Positions 52,452 through 62,379 are shown, counted from the first letter of the stretch. The stretch: DNA of 64,000 nucleotides from CAWEDP01 sp963807925 (GCA_963807925.1 CAWEDP010000001.1:372001-436000), one strand, 5' to 3'. Made by a program: numbers and translations. Notes: generated from the sequence alone by a model not told the origin.

Positions 52452-52892
52452 ATGGCAATGGATCTCGGCGGCGCCAAAGGCGGTGTCAAGTCCGACATCA
52501 ACGTCACGCCGCTCTGCGACGTCATGCTGGTGCTGCTCATCATCATGATGATCGTCGCGCCCCTGTTGCAGCAGGGCGTCAGCGTCCAGCTGCCCCAGGC
52601 CGCGAACACCGTCGACAAGCCCGAGACCCAGGGCCAGACGGTGATCGCCATCGGCGCCAACAAGTCGGTGTACGTCAACGCCAAGCCGGTCCAGGAAGGC
52701 GAGTTGGTGACCAAGATCAACGAGCTGCTCGAAAACCAGAAGGAAAAGGTCATCCTCATCAAGGCCGATGCGGAGGTCGAGTACAGCGCGGTGATGTCGA
52801 CCATGGATCAGCTGCGGCAGGCCGGCATCGAGGACATCGGCCTGGTCACCGATCCGAAGAAGGGCCCGGGCGGCGCGGCGGGAGGACAGTAA
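52452..52892 (+). CDS. exbD: ExbD/TolR family protein (first copy)
   Basis: Rotor/coupling protein of the Ton system. The 146 residues have SDINVTPLCDVMLVLLIIMM with the proton-carrying Asp in PLCDVMLVLL, one membrane helix (about 20-40) and a periplasmic domain ending with a Gly-rich tail. It is 34 bases after exbB and shares TAATG with the next exbD. Confidence 0.94.
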   Translation: MAMDLGGAKGGVKSDINVTPLCDVMLVLLIIMMIVAPLLQQGVSVQLPQAANTVDKPETQGQTVIAIGANKSVYVNAKPVQEGELVTKINELLENQKEKVILIKADAEVEYSAVMSTMDQLRQAGIEDIGLVTDPKKGPGGAAGGQ

Positions 52893-53356
52893 TGGCGCAC
52901 GCGCATCATCATCTCGGGGCAGACAAGGTCGTCAAGGGCGAAGTCCTGCACGCCAGTGCGGACATGAACATCACGCCGCTCATCGACGTGCTGCTCGTGC
53001 TCATCGTCATCTTCATGGCGGCCCTGCCCCTCACGCAGAAGGGGCTCGACATCAACCTGCCGGCGGAGAGCAAGAAGGCCAACGATGTCACCCCCGACAT
53101 CAGCCAGATCGCGCTCGAGTACACAGCTGACAGGCATATCTCGGTCAACAAACAGGACGTGCCGCTGGCCGAGCTCGAATCGCGGCTCCGCAACATCTTC
53201 GATCAGCGCAAGGACAAGACGATGTTCATCATCGGCGCCGGCACGCTTCGGTACCGCGACATCGTCGAGGTCATCGATGCGGCGAAGGGCGCCGGCGTCG
53301 AAAAGGTCGGGATCGTCACCGAAGGGATGCGCAAGGCCGGCGGCGTCGGCAACTGA
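52892..53356 (+). CDS. exbD: ExbD/TolR family protein (second copy)
   Basis: A second ExbD, 154 residues, clearly different in sequence from the first: a His-rich N-terminus (MAHAHHHLG), then ADMNITPLIDVLLVLIVIFM with the functional Asp, one membrane helix and a periplasmic domain ending IDAAKGAGVEKVGIVTEGM. Its ATG overlaps the preceding stop by one base. Two ExbD proteins per Ton locus are common in acidobacteria and myxobacteria and may form a heterodimer. Confidence 0.94.
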   Translation: MAHAHHHLGADKVVKGEVLHASADMNITPLIDVLLVLIVIFMAALPLTQKGLDINLPAESKKANDVTPDISQIALEYTADRHISVNKQDVPLAELESRLRNIFDQRKDKTMFIIGAGTLRYRDIVEVIDAAKGAGVEKVGIVTEGMRKAGGVGN

Positions 53357-53399
53357 AGACCCGCTCGTGGGTTCGGCCAGTCCCGTGCCAGGGCCGGGC

Positions 53400-54983
53400 A
53401 TGAGCTCCCTTTCGCGCCGTCTGTTCCTGCAGAGTGCTCTCGCCACAAGCGCCTCGCTGGCCCTTCGGGCCGGCGAAACCGTCCGCCAGGCGCCGGCGAT
53501 CGCAACCTCGCCGCGGATGCGCCCCCAGACTCCATGCGGGATCCAAATCGGCGACGTCCTCGCCGACCGCGCGATCGTCTGGAGCCGCACCGATCGACCC
53601 GCCCGCCTCATCCTCGAGCGTGCATTCCGCGAGGACTTCAGCGATGCCGTACGGATCCGCGGACCGGTGGCGCGTGAGGCAAACGACTTCATCACGCGGC
53701 TCGATCTCACGGGCCTCCCCGCCGATCGACAGCTGTTCGTGCGGGCGGTGTTCGAAGACGCCGCAGGCGGCCGCGCCCGGTCGGAGCCGCTCGATGGGCG
53801 CTTTCGCACCGGCCCGAAGAGTCGCCGAAACGTCAGATTCGTCTGGTCCGCGGACACGGCCGGGCAGGGCTTCGGCATCAACCCGGATTGGGGCGGCATG
53901 CGCACCTACGAGGCGATGCGTCGAGTGGAGCCCGACTTCTTCATTCACTGCGGCGACACGATCTACGCCGACTCGCCGATCGACGCCGCCATGATGCTCC
54001 CCGACGGCTCGGTCTGGAGGAACACCGTGACGGAGGAGACGAGCAAGGTTGCCGAATCGCTGCACGAGTTCCGCGGGAGGTACCGGTACAACCTGCTCGA
54101 TGAGAACGTCCGGCGGTTCTCGGCCGAGGTCCCGCAGATCTGGCAGTGGGACGATCACGAGGTCGTGAACAACTGGTCGGACAGCAAGGACCTCTCGAAC
54201 GATGTCCGGTACGCGGAGAAGAACGTCCGGGTGCTCGCCGGCCGGGCGTTGCAGGCGTTCCTCGAGTACGCGCCGATGCGGCATCACGCGCGGAGCGATC
54301 CCACGCGTGTGTACCGCCGGATTCCCTACGGTCCGCTGCTCGATGTCCTGATGCTCGACGAGCGCAGTTATCGGGGTCCGAACAGCTACAACCGCCAGGA
54401 GCGGCCCGGGGCCGACACCGCCTTCATGGGCGCACGGCAGCTGGCCTGGCTGAAGCAGCAACTGCGCGACTCCAGGGCCTTGTGGAAGGTCGTGTCGTCG
54501 GACATGCCGATCGGGCTCCTTGTCGACGACGGCCTGGATGTCCAGCAGCGCGAGATGTTCGAGGCCGTGGCGAACGGCGACGGCCCGGTGCTCGGCCGGG
54601 AGTTCGAGTTCGCCGACCTGTTCCGCTTCATGAAGCGCGAGCGCATTCGGAACGTGGTCTGGATTACCGCCGACGTCCATTACACGGCCGCGCACTACTA
54701 CGACCCCGCCCGCGCGCAGTTCGAGGACTTCGACCCGTTTTGGGAATTCGTCTCGGGTCCCCTGAACGCGGGCAGCTTCGGGCCCAATCCTCTGGACGAT
54801 ACCTTTGGACCGTCGGTCGTGTTCCAGAAGGCCTCGCCGAGGCCCGACGCGCCGCCCTCGGCCGGGTTCCAGTTCTTCGGGCAGGTCGACATCGACGGCG
54901 CGAGCGGCGGGCTGACAGTGACCCTCAAAGACGTCGCCGGCGCGAGCCTGTTCGCGAAGACGCTGACGCCGGCCCACGGCTGA
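53400..54983 (+). CDS. PhoD-like alkaline phosphatase family protein, Tat-exported
   Basis: Metallophosphoesterase of the PhoD superfamily, which hydrolyses phosphomono- or diesters outside the cytoplasm. The 527 residues begin with a twin-arginine signal (SRRLFLQSALATSASLALRA, RR at 6-7). An N-terminal beta domain (about 40-140) precedes the catalytic part with HCGDTIYADSP, QWDDHEVVNNW, MLDERSYRG and a C-terminal WITADVHYTAAHYYD metal-ligand set. ATG 53400 is chosen over the longer open frame because it starts the Tat signal. It lies 43 bases after exbD. Confidence 0.9.
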   Translation: MSSLSRRLFLQSALATSASLALRAGETVRQAPAIATSPRMRPQTPCGIQIGDVLADRAIVWSRTDRPARLILERAFREDFSDAVRIRGPVAREANDFITRLDLTGLPADRQLFVRAVFEDAAGGRARSEPLDGRFRTGPKSRRNVRFVWSADTAGQGFGINPDWGGMRTYEAMRRVEPDFFIHCGDTIYADSPIDAAMMLPDGSVWRNTVTEETSKVAESLHEFRGRYRYNLLDENVRRFSAEVPQIWQWDDHEVVNNWSDSKDLSNDVRYAEKNVRVLAGRALQAFLEYAPMRHHARSDPTRVYRRIPYGPLLDVLMLDERSYRGPNSYNRQERPGADTAFMGARQLAWLKQQLRDSRALWKVVSSDMPIGLLVDDGLDVQQREMFEAVANGDGPVLGREFEFADLFRFMKRERIRNVVWITADVHYTAAHYYDPARAQFEDFDPFWEFVSGPLNAGSFGPNPLDDTFGPSVVFQKASPRPDAPPSAGFQFFGQVDIDGASGGLTVTLKDVAGASLFAKTLTPAHG

Positions 54984-55050
54984 CGCTGTCCGCGCGCGAT
55001 CGGTCTGGCCCGGGTCGCCATCGACTGGCGGACGCGTCCCAAAAGAGAAG

Positions 55051-55074
55051 CGCCCGGCCGTTGGCGGCCGGGCG
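55051..55074. terminator. Bidirectional intrinsic terminator
   Basis: A perfect 10-bp stem CGCCCGGCCG (55051-55060) with CGGCCGGGCG (55065-55074) and a TTGG loop lies between two convergent genes. TTCTT follows on plus and a T-rich CTTCTCTTTT on minus. Confidence 0.8.
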
Positions 55075-55103
55075 TTCTTGCGTTCGGCGAATGGATGTCC
55101 GAA

Positions 55104-58100
55104 TCAGTTGAAGGTGTACCTGAAGCTCAGCATCATGACGTAGACATCGCTGATGGTGGCCGTGCTCTGGAACGTGTGACTGATCAGAGCCGGCCCTGAA
55201 GCGGTGTTCACCGTGGCGAGCCGGTACAGCGGGCGGCCCGATGCATCGACCCCCTGTGGCGACAGGATCCGATTCTGGACCGTCTGCTGACCGACGCCCC
55301 AGTTGTGATTCAGCAGGTTGCCGAAGTTGGTGATGTCCAGGCGGATCTGTCCCGAGTGGCGCGCCCCGCCGACCTTGTGGAACACGTCCTGGACGATGCT
55401 CAGGTCGACTCTCTTGACGAACGGGTAGAACAGGCCATTGCGCTCCGCGTACTGACCGCGGTGCTGGCTCAGATAGGGATCCTGGCTGATGTACGCGTCG
55501 AACGCGGCCGCCTGGTCCGCGGCAGTGAAGGTCGAGAACGCCTGGAAGTTCATCTCGGACTGATCCTTCGGGATGTAGATCAGGTCGTTCGCCGCCGAGT
55601 CGCCGTTCATGTCGGCCGAGAAGATATAACTCGTCGCGGTGTTGCCGCTGACGACGTTGGGATGCGCATCGAAGAACGCCGCCACCGTCGTCGCGCCCCA
55701 TCCGAAGTACTGGTGCGTGTAGGTGCCCTGGACGTAGACGCGATGGCCCGGCGTGAACGAGGAGTTGGCCAGCGTCGGGTTGTTGGGATCGGTCACGATC
55801 GGATTCCCGGTCCACGAGCCGGCGGCGATGGAGCCGGGGTCGATGGTGTTCTGACTGTTGCCGTAGCTGTAGCCGCCCCGGAAGGCGACGCCGTTTCTCA
55901 ACCCCTTCTGGAGGCTGGTCGCAAAGGTGACCGAGCGGCCGATGTTCTCGTTCTGGAGAACGATGTTCTCGATGATCTGGTTCCCGGCGGCGTTGTTGAT
56001 GCGGTTCTGACACGCCGCCGGCGTGGGTGAACCGCACGAGGTGCCGACCCACCGCGGCCGGCTGTCGACGCCGGCGAATGCCGATTGCGCGGCCGGCAGA
56101 TTCGCGTTGATGTACGCCATGCCGTTCACGTCTCGGCCGTAGATGAGCTCGGCGGTCCCAATCATGCCCCAGGCCACCCGGCGATCGATGGCGATGTTGC
56201 TCCGCCACAGCTGCGGGAACTTGAAATTCGAATCGGTCACCGCGAGGTCGACACTGGCTGCAGGGGCGCCGGTTACGGTCGCCGGCTTGTAGGCATCAGG
56301 GTTCGGATTGAAGGGGAACGCGGTCGTGTTGTCCGCCTGAATCAGACCGGTCAGCATCCCCGTGTTCCCGATCTGATTCGAGATCCAGACGTACGCCGGT
56401 TTCCCGGTGAACACGCCGGTGCCGCCGCGCACCTGCATCTTCTGATCGGCGTTCACGTCCCAGTTGAAGCCGACGCGTGGCGACCACAGCGGCGACTTCT
56501 TCGGCAGCGCGCCGGTGTTGTAGGAAATCGGGCTGCCGTTCTCGTCGCGGAAGACGAGCGGGTCGACGGCCGGGTTGTCGAAGCCGGTGGCGCCGAAGGC
56601 CGCGACGTCCACGCGAAGGCCGCCCGTGACGGTGAGGTTGCCTCTCGGCCGCCACTCGTCCTGGACGTAGCCGCTCGAGTACCAGACGTCCAGCGGCTGC
56701 GTCGGTTTGTCCAGCCCGGGAATGTTCAGATACCGGACCTGGAACCGCTTCAGCGTGACCGGGGAGACGGTCCGGGTCGGGTTGGCGAGATACCCGTTTG
56801 CGTCGGTATAGAAGTCGTCCAGCGTGTTGAAGACGTAAGCGCTCTGCTTGCCTGGAAAGAAGACGTTCTCGGAGTGGTACTTCTCGACGGCGCCGCCGAA
56901 GGTCAGCGAGTGGCTCTTGCTCTGCTTGGTGAAGCTGTCCTGCAGCTGGAACGTGTTGTAGCGCAGTTCGTTGTTCGGCGTGAACGGCTCGGATCCGAAC
57001 GAGGTGTAGGCGACGTTGTTGCCGTCCAGGACGTCGACGAACGGGAACAGCTTGTCGAGTTGGCCGCGGCTCTCGTCCTGGTGCGTGTAGCCCACGATCA
57101 GGTTGTTCGACATGCTGGTGCCGATGATCGCGTTCCACTCCGTGATGCCCGATCGGATGTTCTCGAGAATGGTGTAGTTCGAGCCGGCGAAGTTCAGGAA
57201 GTTCGTGCTGAAGGTCTGCCGGCCGCTGGGATTGCCGAGCGACGACGAGCTCGAGAGATTCACAGGTGTGCTCGAATTCAGCATGTTGTAGCGCACCGTG
57301 ATCTTGTTCGAGTTGTTGGCGTTGAAGTCGCCCTTCACGAGGAACGGCTTGCCCGGGGTGTCCTTGCTGATGTTGTCGAAGGGGCCGGTGTCGTAGCTGA
57401 ACTTCGACGAGAGGAACGAGCTCAGGCCGTTGAGGTCGGACGCCGCCACGCGAGTCACGTTCCCGCCGGCCGCGACGCCGCCGGGGTTCGAGACGAACGT
57501 GTTCAGGGGACGCGTATCCTGCTGGTTTTCGAAGCTCTCGAAGAAGAACAGCTTGTTCTTGACGATCGGCCCGCCCACCCATTCGCCGGTGTTGGTCGTG
57601 TCGAAGGTGCCCGGATTGAACGTCTGTCCGGCGGCTTCCTTGCCGACGAACGACTGATTGCGGAACCTGTGGTAGACCGAGCCCACGTACAGATTCGTCC
57701 CGCTGCGGGTGACGGTGTTGAGGCCGCCGCCGACGAAGTTCCCCTGACGGACGTCGAACGGCGCGACGCTGACCTGGAACTGCTCGATTGCCTCGAGCGA
57801 AATCGGCGCGACGCCCGTCCGTTCGCCCGGCTGGCCCGCAAGGCCGAACGAGTTGTTGAAGTACGAGCCGTCGACCGTGATGTTGTTCATCCGGTTGTCC
57901 TGGCCCGCCAGATTGCCGCTGCCGCTGTACTCGGGCGACAGGCGGGCCATGTCGTTGATGCGCCCGGAAATGGTCGGCAGCGCCGCGAGCTCCTCGCGCA
58001 GGACGGCCGTGGCCGCGCCCGTGTGGCTCTTGCTGAACACCGGCTCGGTGGTCGCGACGACGACGACTTCCTCCGCGATGGCCGCGACTTTCAGGCTGAA

Positions 58101-58436
58101 GTCGAGATCCGCCGAGACGCCGAGGCTCACCGAGACGTCGTTCTTCACCTCGGTGCTGAATCCGGGCAGCATCGCGCTGACCTTGTAGGGACCTCCGACA
58201 CGCACCGCCGGAATGAGGAATCGTCCGTCTCCCTGCGTGACGGCTTCGTACTGCGTGCCGGACGGCTCATGAACGGCGACAATGTTGACGCCGGGCACGA
58301 CGCCGCCCTGCGAGTCGGTCACGACGCCGCTGATCGATCCGGTCGTCACGCCCTGCGCCTGCGCGCGCGGCGCAACCAGTGCGATCACCATCGCCGCCAG
58401 GGCGCACGCGAACCGCAACACTCTCGTCCATCTCAT
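55104..58436 (-). CDS. Oar-type TonB-dependent receptor with carboxypeptidase-regulatory-like domain
   Basis: Outer-membrane transporter or adhesion protein powered by Ton. The 1110 residues contain a signal peptide ending APRAQAQG (about 28), an N-terminal carboxypeptidase-regulatory-like beta-sandwich (TGSISGVVTDSQGGVVPGVN, about 30-110), a plug domain (about 115-250; LPTISGRINDMARLSPEYSG) and a long beta-barrel ending YVMMLSFRYTFN with a C-terminal aromatic/Asn motif. The build matches the Oar family expanded in acidobacteria; substrates (peptides, glycans or others) are unknown. It is convergent with the PhoD-like gene. Confidence 0.92.
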   Translation of the reverse strand: MRWTRVLRFACALAAMVIALVAPRAQAQGVTTGSISGVVTDSQGGVVPGVNIVAVHEPSGTQYEAVTQGDGRFLIPAVRVGGPYKVSAMLPGFSTEVKNDVSVSLGVSADLDFSLKVAAIAEEVVVVATTEPVFSKSHTGAATAVLREELAALPTISGRINDMARLSPEYSGSGNLAGQDNRMNNITVDGSYFNNSFGLAGQPGERTGVAPISLEAIEQFQVSVAPFDVRQGNFVGGGLNTVTRSGTNLYVGSVYHRFRNQSFVGKEAAGQTFNPGTFDTTNTGEWVGGPIVKNKLFFFESFENQQDTRPLNTFVSNPGGVAAGGNVTRVAASDLNGLSSFLSSKFSYDTGPFDNISKDTPGKPFLVKGDFNANNSNKITVRYNMLNSSTPVNLSSSSSLGNPSGRQTFSTNFLNFAGSNYTILENIRSGITEWNAIIGTSMSNNLIVGYTHQDESRGQLDKLFPFVDVLDGNNVAYTSFGSEPFTPNNELRYNTFQLQDSFTKQSKSHSLTFGGAVEKYHSENVFFPGKQSAYVFNTLDDFYTDANGYLANPTRTVSPVTLKRFQVRYLNIPGLDKPTQPLDVWYSSGYVQDEWRPRGNLTVTGGLRVDVAAFGATGFDNPAVDPLVFRDENGSPISYNTGALPKKSPLWSPRVGFNWDVNADQKMQVRGGTGVFTGKPAYVWISNQIGNTGMLTGLIQADNTTAFPFNPNPDAYKPATVTGAPAASVDLAVTDSNFKFPQLWRSNIAIDRRVAWGMIGTAELIYGRDVNGMAYINANLPAAQSAFAGVDSRPRWVGTSCGSPTPAACQNRINNAAGNQIIENIVLQNENIGRSVTFATSLQKGLRNGVAFRGGYSYGNSQNTIDPGSIAAGSWTGNPIVTDPNNPTLANSSFTPGHRVYVQGTYTHQYFGWGATTVAAFFDAHPNVVSGNTATSYIFSADMNGDSAANDLIYIPKDQSEMNFQAFSTFTAADQAAAFDAYISQDPYLSQHRGQYAERNGLFYPFVKRVDLSIVQDVFHKVGGARHSGQIRLDITNFGNLLNHNWGVGQQTVQNRILSPQGVDASGRPLYRLATVNTASGPALISHTFQSTATISDVYVMMLSFRYTFN

Positions 58437-58814
58437 GCACGTTCTCCTGAATAGGGGTTGAGGACGCTCTCGCCGCCTCTTCTTCCTCAGTTGCCGCTCG
58501 TGACCTGCACGGCGACTTCGCCGCTGCCCGCCCGGAGCACGCGGGAGGCCGCGGGCTGAAACACCCGTGACTCAGCATCCGACGAGCTTCCGCAGGCTCC
58601 GGTTGAAAAACGTGAGTATTCTAGCGGGCGGTTGTAACGACTTCGGAAACAAATTGGCGGCGGGGCGCGCGGCGGCGATCTGGGGATCCAAACCGCCGGA
58701 GCGGGCGTGTGTGCCGACCGACTTTTTTGAAGGAACTGGCGCTGCCGCGACAAAACTGTCGGCAGATGGCGCCGTTCGGGCAGCCGGCGGGCCCCCGGTG
58801 GCGGCGACCGGACG
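58437..58814. other. Intergenic region upstream of the receptor gene
   Basis: About 380 bases without a supported gene; short open frames here are Arg/Pro/Ser-rich and lack ribosome sites. On the minus strand TAGAAT near 58624-58619 is a possible -10 for the receptor gene with no good -35. Nothing else stands out. Confidence 0.5.
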
Positions 58815-58843
58815 AAAAAAACGCCGCCGGCAGGCCGGCGGCG
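58815..58843 (-). terminator. Intrinsic terminator of the TPR lipoprotein gene
   Basis: Stem CGCCGCCGG (58822-58830) with CCGGCGGCG (58835-58843), loop CAGG, followed on the minus strand by seven T (58821-58815 region). It lies about 30 bases after the stop at 58872. Confidence 0.85.
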
Positions 58844-58871
58844 TGGGTGGTGGCTCGAGTGCCGGGTCTCG

Positions 58872-59909
58872 TCAGTCGCCGGCGCCGGACGCCTTCTTCT
58901 TGCGGAGACTCTCGGCCTTGTCGCGAAGCATCGTCGCTTCCTTGATGAGCGCCTGCTGCTTCGCCGGTTCCTTCTCGAGGTTCGCCTGCAGGCGAAGCAG
59001 GAGGCCCTTATAGACGAGAGCTTCGATGTAGTCGGCCTTGATCGCGAGCGCCTTGTCAATCTCGCCGATGCCCTTCTCGACGTAATCGCGCTTCTCGGTG
59101 TCCTTCAGCCGCGCATCACGGAACGCCTCGTCCCAGTAGAAGGTCGCAATCGTGTAGTGGGCCTCGGGGTTCTTGGGATCGCGGGCGGCGCGCTCCTCGA
59201 GCTGAGTGATGGTCTTGTCGAACTGCCCCTGACGGTTGTAGTACCCCGCGAGGGTCATGTAGACGGCCGGGTCCGAGGGCTTCGCCTCTTTGGCCTTCAG
59301 GAGGACGTCCTCCGCGTTCTCGTAGGCGCCGGCGTCCTCGTAGATCTTCGCGAGGGCGAAGTAGTTCTCGGGCTCGCCGGGCTCGAGCTGGATCATCCGC
59401 TGGACGACCGGCTCGGCTCGCGCCGGATCGTTGAGCTTGTCGGCGCCGTAGGAGGCGACCAGGTACTTCAACGACAGCTTGCCGAGGTCTTTCTCCTCCT
59501 TGGTCGGCGCGGCCGCCAGCTTCTCGGCAGCGGTCTGGTAGTTCTGGACCGCCTTTTCGAGGAGCTCGTCGTTGGCCCTTTCACCCTTCCTGCTCGGTTT
59601 GTACAGGTTGTCGTAGCTGTTGCCCAGGTAGAGGTACGCGGAGGCGAGCTCCGGGTCGGCCTGGACTGTGGCCTCGTAGAGCTCAGCCGCCTTCTTGTAG
59701 TCCTGCTGCTGGTAGGCGGTGTTGGCTTCCTTGAAGTTTTTCATCGCCTTGAGCTGCCCCATCTTGCTGCAGCCGGCCGCCGCCAGCAGCGCCGTGGCGA
59801 CGACGATCACCGATGTGCCGCGCGCGAGCCGCCCGTCGACGCCGCCTCGGGCGGTCCAAAGCCGGTCGATGGACCGCCAAATCCCGCGTGTGTGCCAGTT
59901 ACTCGGCAT
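58872..59909 (-). CDS. TPR-repeat lipoprotein
   Basis: 345 residues with a long n-region, a hydrophobic stretch and a lipobox (LLAAAGC, Cys about 47), then at least six tetratricopeptide repeats, e.g. AELYEATVQADPELASAYLY, YFALAKIYEDAGAYENAEDV and AHYTIATFYWDEAFRDARLK. The C-terminal 40 residues are a Lys-rich helix. It is probably anchored in the outer or inner membrane facing the periplasm, acting as a scaffold; no specific partner can be named. GAAGGAT precedes the ATG at 59909. The unusually long n-region (about 30 residues) leaves the start slightly uncertain. Confidence 0.85.
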   Translation of the reverse strand: MPSNWHTRGIWRSIDRLWTARGGVDGRLARGTSVIVVATALLAAAGCSKMGQLKAMKNFKEANTAYQQQDYKKAAELYEATVQADPELASAYLYLGNSYDNLYKPSRKGERANDELLEKAVQNYQTAAEKLAAAPTKEEKDLGKLSLKYLVASYGADKLNDPARAEPVVQRMIQLEPGEPENYFALAKIYEDAGAYENAEDVLLKAKEAKPSDPAVYMTLAGYYNRQGQFDKTITQLEERAARDPKNPEAHYTIATFYWDEAFRDARLKDTEKRDYVEKGIGEIDKALAIKADYIEALVYKGLLLRLQANLEKEPAKQQALIKEATMLRDKAESLRKKKASGAGD

Positions 59910-60028
59910 GTTCGATCCTTCTGCGCTGTGTACGCCTGTTGTTCACACCCGTTAGGTGACGCCGCTCGTACTGCGGGCACCCGACGTCCGGGCTGCATCC
60001 TGTTCGCCGTCTGGGCGGGCGAGGAAAT

Positions 60029-60058
60029 TTGCCGTGGCCGAAACCGGGCCAGTATAGT
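60029..60058 (+). promoter_or_regulatory. Probable rel promoter
   Basis: TTGCCG (60029-60034, 4 of 6 to the -35 consensus) and TATAGT (60053-60058, 5 of 6 to -10) are spaced 18 bases. The leader to the ATG at 60170 would be about 105 bases. Confidence 0.55.
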
Positions 60059-60169
60059 GAACCCAAAAAACCCAAGTCAAGGATTCGGGACCTGCCCTTG
60101 TCGCCGCGGCGGCACGGTCCCTATCATGGAAGAAGTGGCCATCCGACAACTGGTTAGACACCGAAGGTG

Positions 60170-62329
60170 ATGATTCGTTTCGAGGGCCTCCTTGAAAAAG
60201 TGCGGGCCTACGCGCCCGAGGCCGACGTCGAGCTGTTGAGACGCGCGTACGTCTTCTCTGCCTACGAGCACCGGGGACAGGTGCGCCATTCCGGCGAGCC
60301 GTACCTCATCCATCCGCTGGCCGTCGCGGATCTGCTCGCCGATATGCGGCTGGACGCGGTCGCGATCGCCGCCGGGCTGCTCCACGACGTGGTCGAGGAC
60401 ACGCTGACGACAATCGACCGTATCGCCGAGCTGTTCGGCCCCGACGTGGCGCACGTCGTCGAGGGCGTCACCAAGATCAGCGCGATTCCGTTCTCGTCCA
60501 GCGAGGAACGGCAGGCCGAGAACTTCCGCAAGATGCTGCTCGCCATGGTCGACGACATCCGCGTCGTCGTCGTGAAGCTGGCCGACCGGCTCCACAACAT
60601 GCGGACGCTCAAACACCTGCCCGAGGAGCGCCAGTTGAAGATCGCGCAGGAGACGCGCGACATCTACGCGCCAATCGCCAACCGGCTCGGGATGAGCAAG
60701 GTCAAGAACGAGCTCGAGGAGCTGGCGTTCCGGTATCTGGAGCCCGAGAACTACGAGTCGCTCCGCATCAGGGTCGATCGCCGGAGGCGCGCCAGCGAAG
60801 GACAGATCGAACAGCTGAAGGCCACGATCTCGGCGAAGCTCGCGGAAGCGCAGGTGCCGGTGCTCGCGATCGACGGGCGGATCAAACGCCTGTACAGCAT
60901 CTACCAGAAGCTCAAACGGCAGCGGATCGAGCTCGAGCAGGTCTACGACTTCATCGCTCTGCGCATCATCGCCGACAGCGTCAAGGACTGCTATGCCGTG
61001 CTCGGGATCATCCACCAGACGTGGTCGCCGGTTCCCGGCCGCATCAAGGACTTCATCGCGATGCCCCGGCCCAACGGCTACCAGTCCCTCCACACCTCCG
61101 TGGTCAGCGAGTCGGGCACGCCCTTCGAGGTGCAGATCCGCACGATGGAGATGCACCGGATGGCGGAGGAGGGCATCGCCGCCCACTGGAAGTACAAGGA
61201 GGGACGGGTCGGCCATCAGGGCGACGAGCGCTACTTCCAGTGGATGCGGCAGCTGATCGAGTCGCAGCAGGAAGTCCGCGATCCGCAGGAGTTCATCCAG
61301 AACCTCAAAATCGAGCTGTATCCCGAAGAAGTGTACGCCTTCACCCCGAAAGGGCAGGTGAAAGCGTTTCCGCGGGGTGCCACGCCGATCGATTTCGCGT
61401 ACGCGATCCACACCGAGGTCGGCCATCAGTGTGTCGGCGCGCGCGTCAACGGCAAGATGGTGCCGCTTCGCACGCACCTCAAGAACGGCGATATCGTCGA
61501 AATCGTCACGCAGGCCGGTCACAAGCCGAACCGCGACTGGCTGAACGCCGTCGTCACCTCGCACGCGCGATACGAGATCAAGTACCTCATCCGGCGCGAA
61601 GAGCGCGCGCGGGCCATCGAGCTCGGCCGGAAGGTGTTCGAGAAGGACGCCCGGAAGTTCGATCTCAATCCGCGGGCGCTCATCGAGGGCGACGGGCTCG
61701 GAAGGGTGCTCGCCGAGTTCGACGTCCAGAAGACCGACGAGCTGTTCGCGGCGATCGGCTACGGCAAGCTGTCCACCAGACAGGTGCTCGCCCGCTTCGT
61801 CCCGTCCGACCGGCCGCTGCGGGAGAAGCCGGCGGAAAGCCCCGTCACCGCAGCGGTGAAGCGGGTGCTGGGCGCGAGCGAAGAGAAGATCAAGGTTCGC
61901 GGCTTCGACGACCTGCTGGTGTTCAGGGCACGCTGCTGCAATCCGATTCGCGGCGAGAAGATTGTCGGGTACATCACGCGCGGCAAGGGCGTGTCGGTCC
62001 ATTCCGCAACGTGCCCCAACGTGGTCAACCTGCTCTACGACCCGGAACGCCGCATCGACGTCGAGTGGGACAAGGGCACCGAGGAGTCGCGCTACACGGT
62101 CAAGCTGACGATGGAGGTCGAGGATCGGAAGGGACTGCTGGCGGCCGTGAGCGCGCGCGTCGCCGACATCAATACGAACATCAAGAACATGGAGGCACAC
62201 ACCGACGAGGACCGCCACGCCCGCATCGACATGACGGTCGAAATCAGCGACCTCAAACACCTGGAACGGGTCATCAAGTCGCTGCGCGCGGTCGATGGCG
62301 TGCTCGACGTGGAACGCGCCGCGCGATGA
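60170..62329 (+). CDS. rel: Bifunctional (p)ppGpp synthetase/hydrolase Rel
   Basis: Makes and breaks the stringent-response alarmone. The 719 residues include an intact HD hydrolase domain (HDVVEDT, 72-78; KLADRLHNMRTL about 136-147), a synthetase domain with RIKD near 291-294 (the RxKD form of bifunctional enzymes rather than the EXDD of RelA), NGYQSLHTSVV and EVQIRTMEMHR, a TGS domain (ELYPEEVYAFTPKGQVKAFP), a CC region (RCCNPIRGEKIVGYI) and a C-terminal ACT domain. ATG 60170 lies behind GAAGG; GTG 60167 is the alternative. It is convergent with ridA. Confidence 0.96.
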   Translation: MIRFEGLLEKVRAYAPEADVELLRRAYVFSAYEHRGQVRHSGEPYLIHPLAVADLLADMRLDAVAIAAGLLHDVVEDTLTTIDRIAELFGPDVAHVVEGVTKISAIPFSSSEERQAENFRKMLLAMVDDIRVVVVKLADRLHNMRTLKHLPEERQLKIAQETRDIYAPIANRLGMSKVKNELEELAFRYLEPENYESLRIRVDRRRRASEGQIEQLKATISAKLAEAQVPVLAIDGRIKRLYSIYQKLKRQRIELEQVYDFIALRIIADSVKDCYAVLGIIHQTWSPVPGRIKDFIAMPRPNGYQSLHTSVVSESGTPFEVQIRTMEMHRMAEEGIAAHWKYKEGRVGHQGDERYFQWMRQLIESQQEVRDPQEFIQNLKIELYPEEVYAFTPKGQVKAFPRGATPIDFAYAIHTEVGHQCVGARVNGKMVPLRTHLKNGDIVEIVTQAGHKPNRDWLNAVVTSHARYEIKYLIRREERARAIELGRKVFEKDARKFDLNPRALIEGDGLGRVLAEFDVQKTDELFAAIGYGKLSTRQVLARFVPSDRPLREKPAESPVTAAVKRVLGASEEKIKVRGFDDLLVFRARCCNPIRGEKIVGYITRGKGVSVHSATCPNVVNLLYDPERRIDVEWDKGTEESRYTVKLTMEVEDRKGLLAAVSARVADINTNIKNMEAHTDEDRHARIDMTVEISDLKHLERVIKSLRAVDGVLDVERAAR

Positions 62330-62379
62330 CGCGGGTCCAGCTCCTGCGGGCCGCCGCGTGCTCGTGAACGAACCTGGCG

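Noticed and set aside
58567..59013. 148-codon plus-strand open frame
   Set aside because: Arg/Ser/Ala-rich, antisense to the 3' part of the TPR lipoprotein gene and crossing its terminator; no ribosome site.
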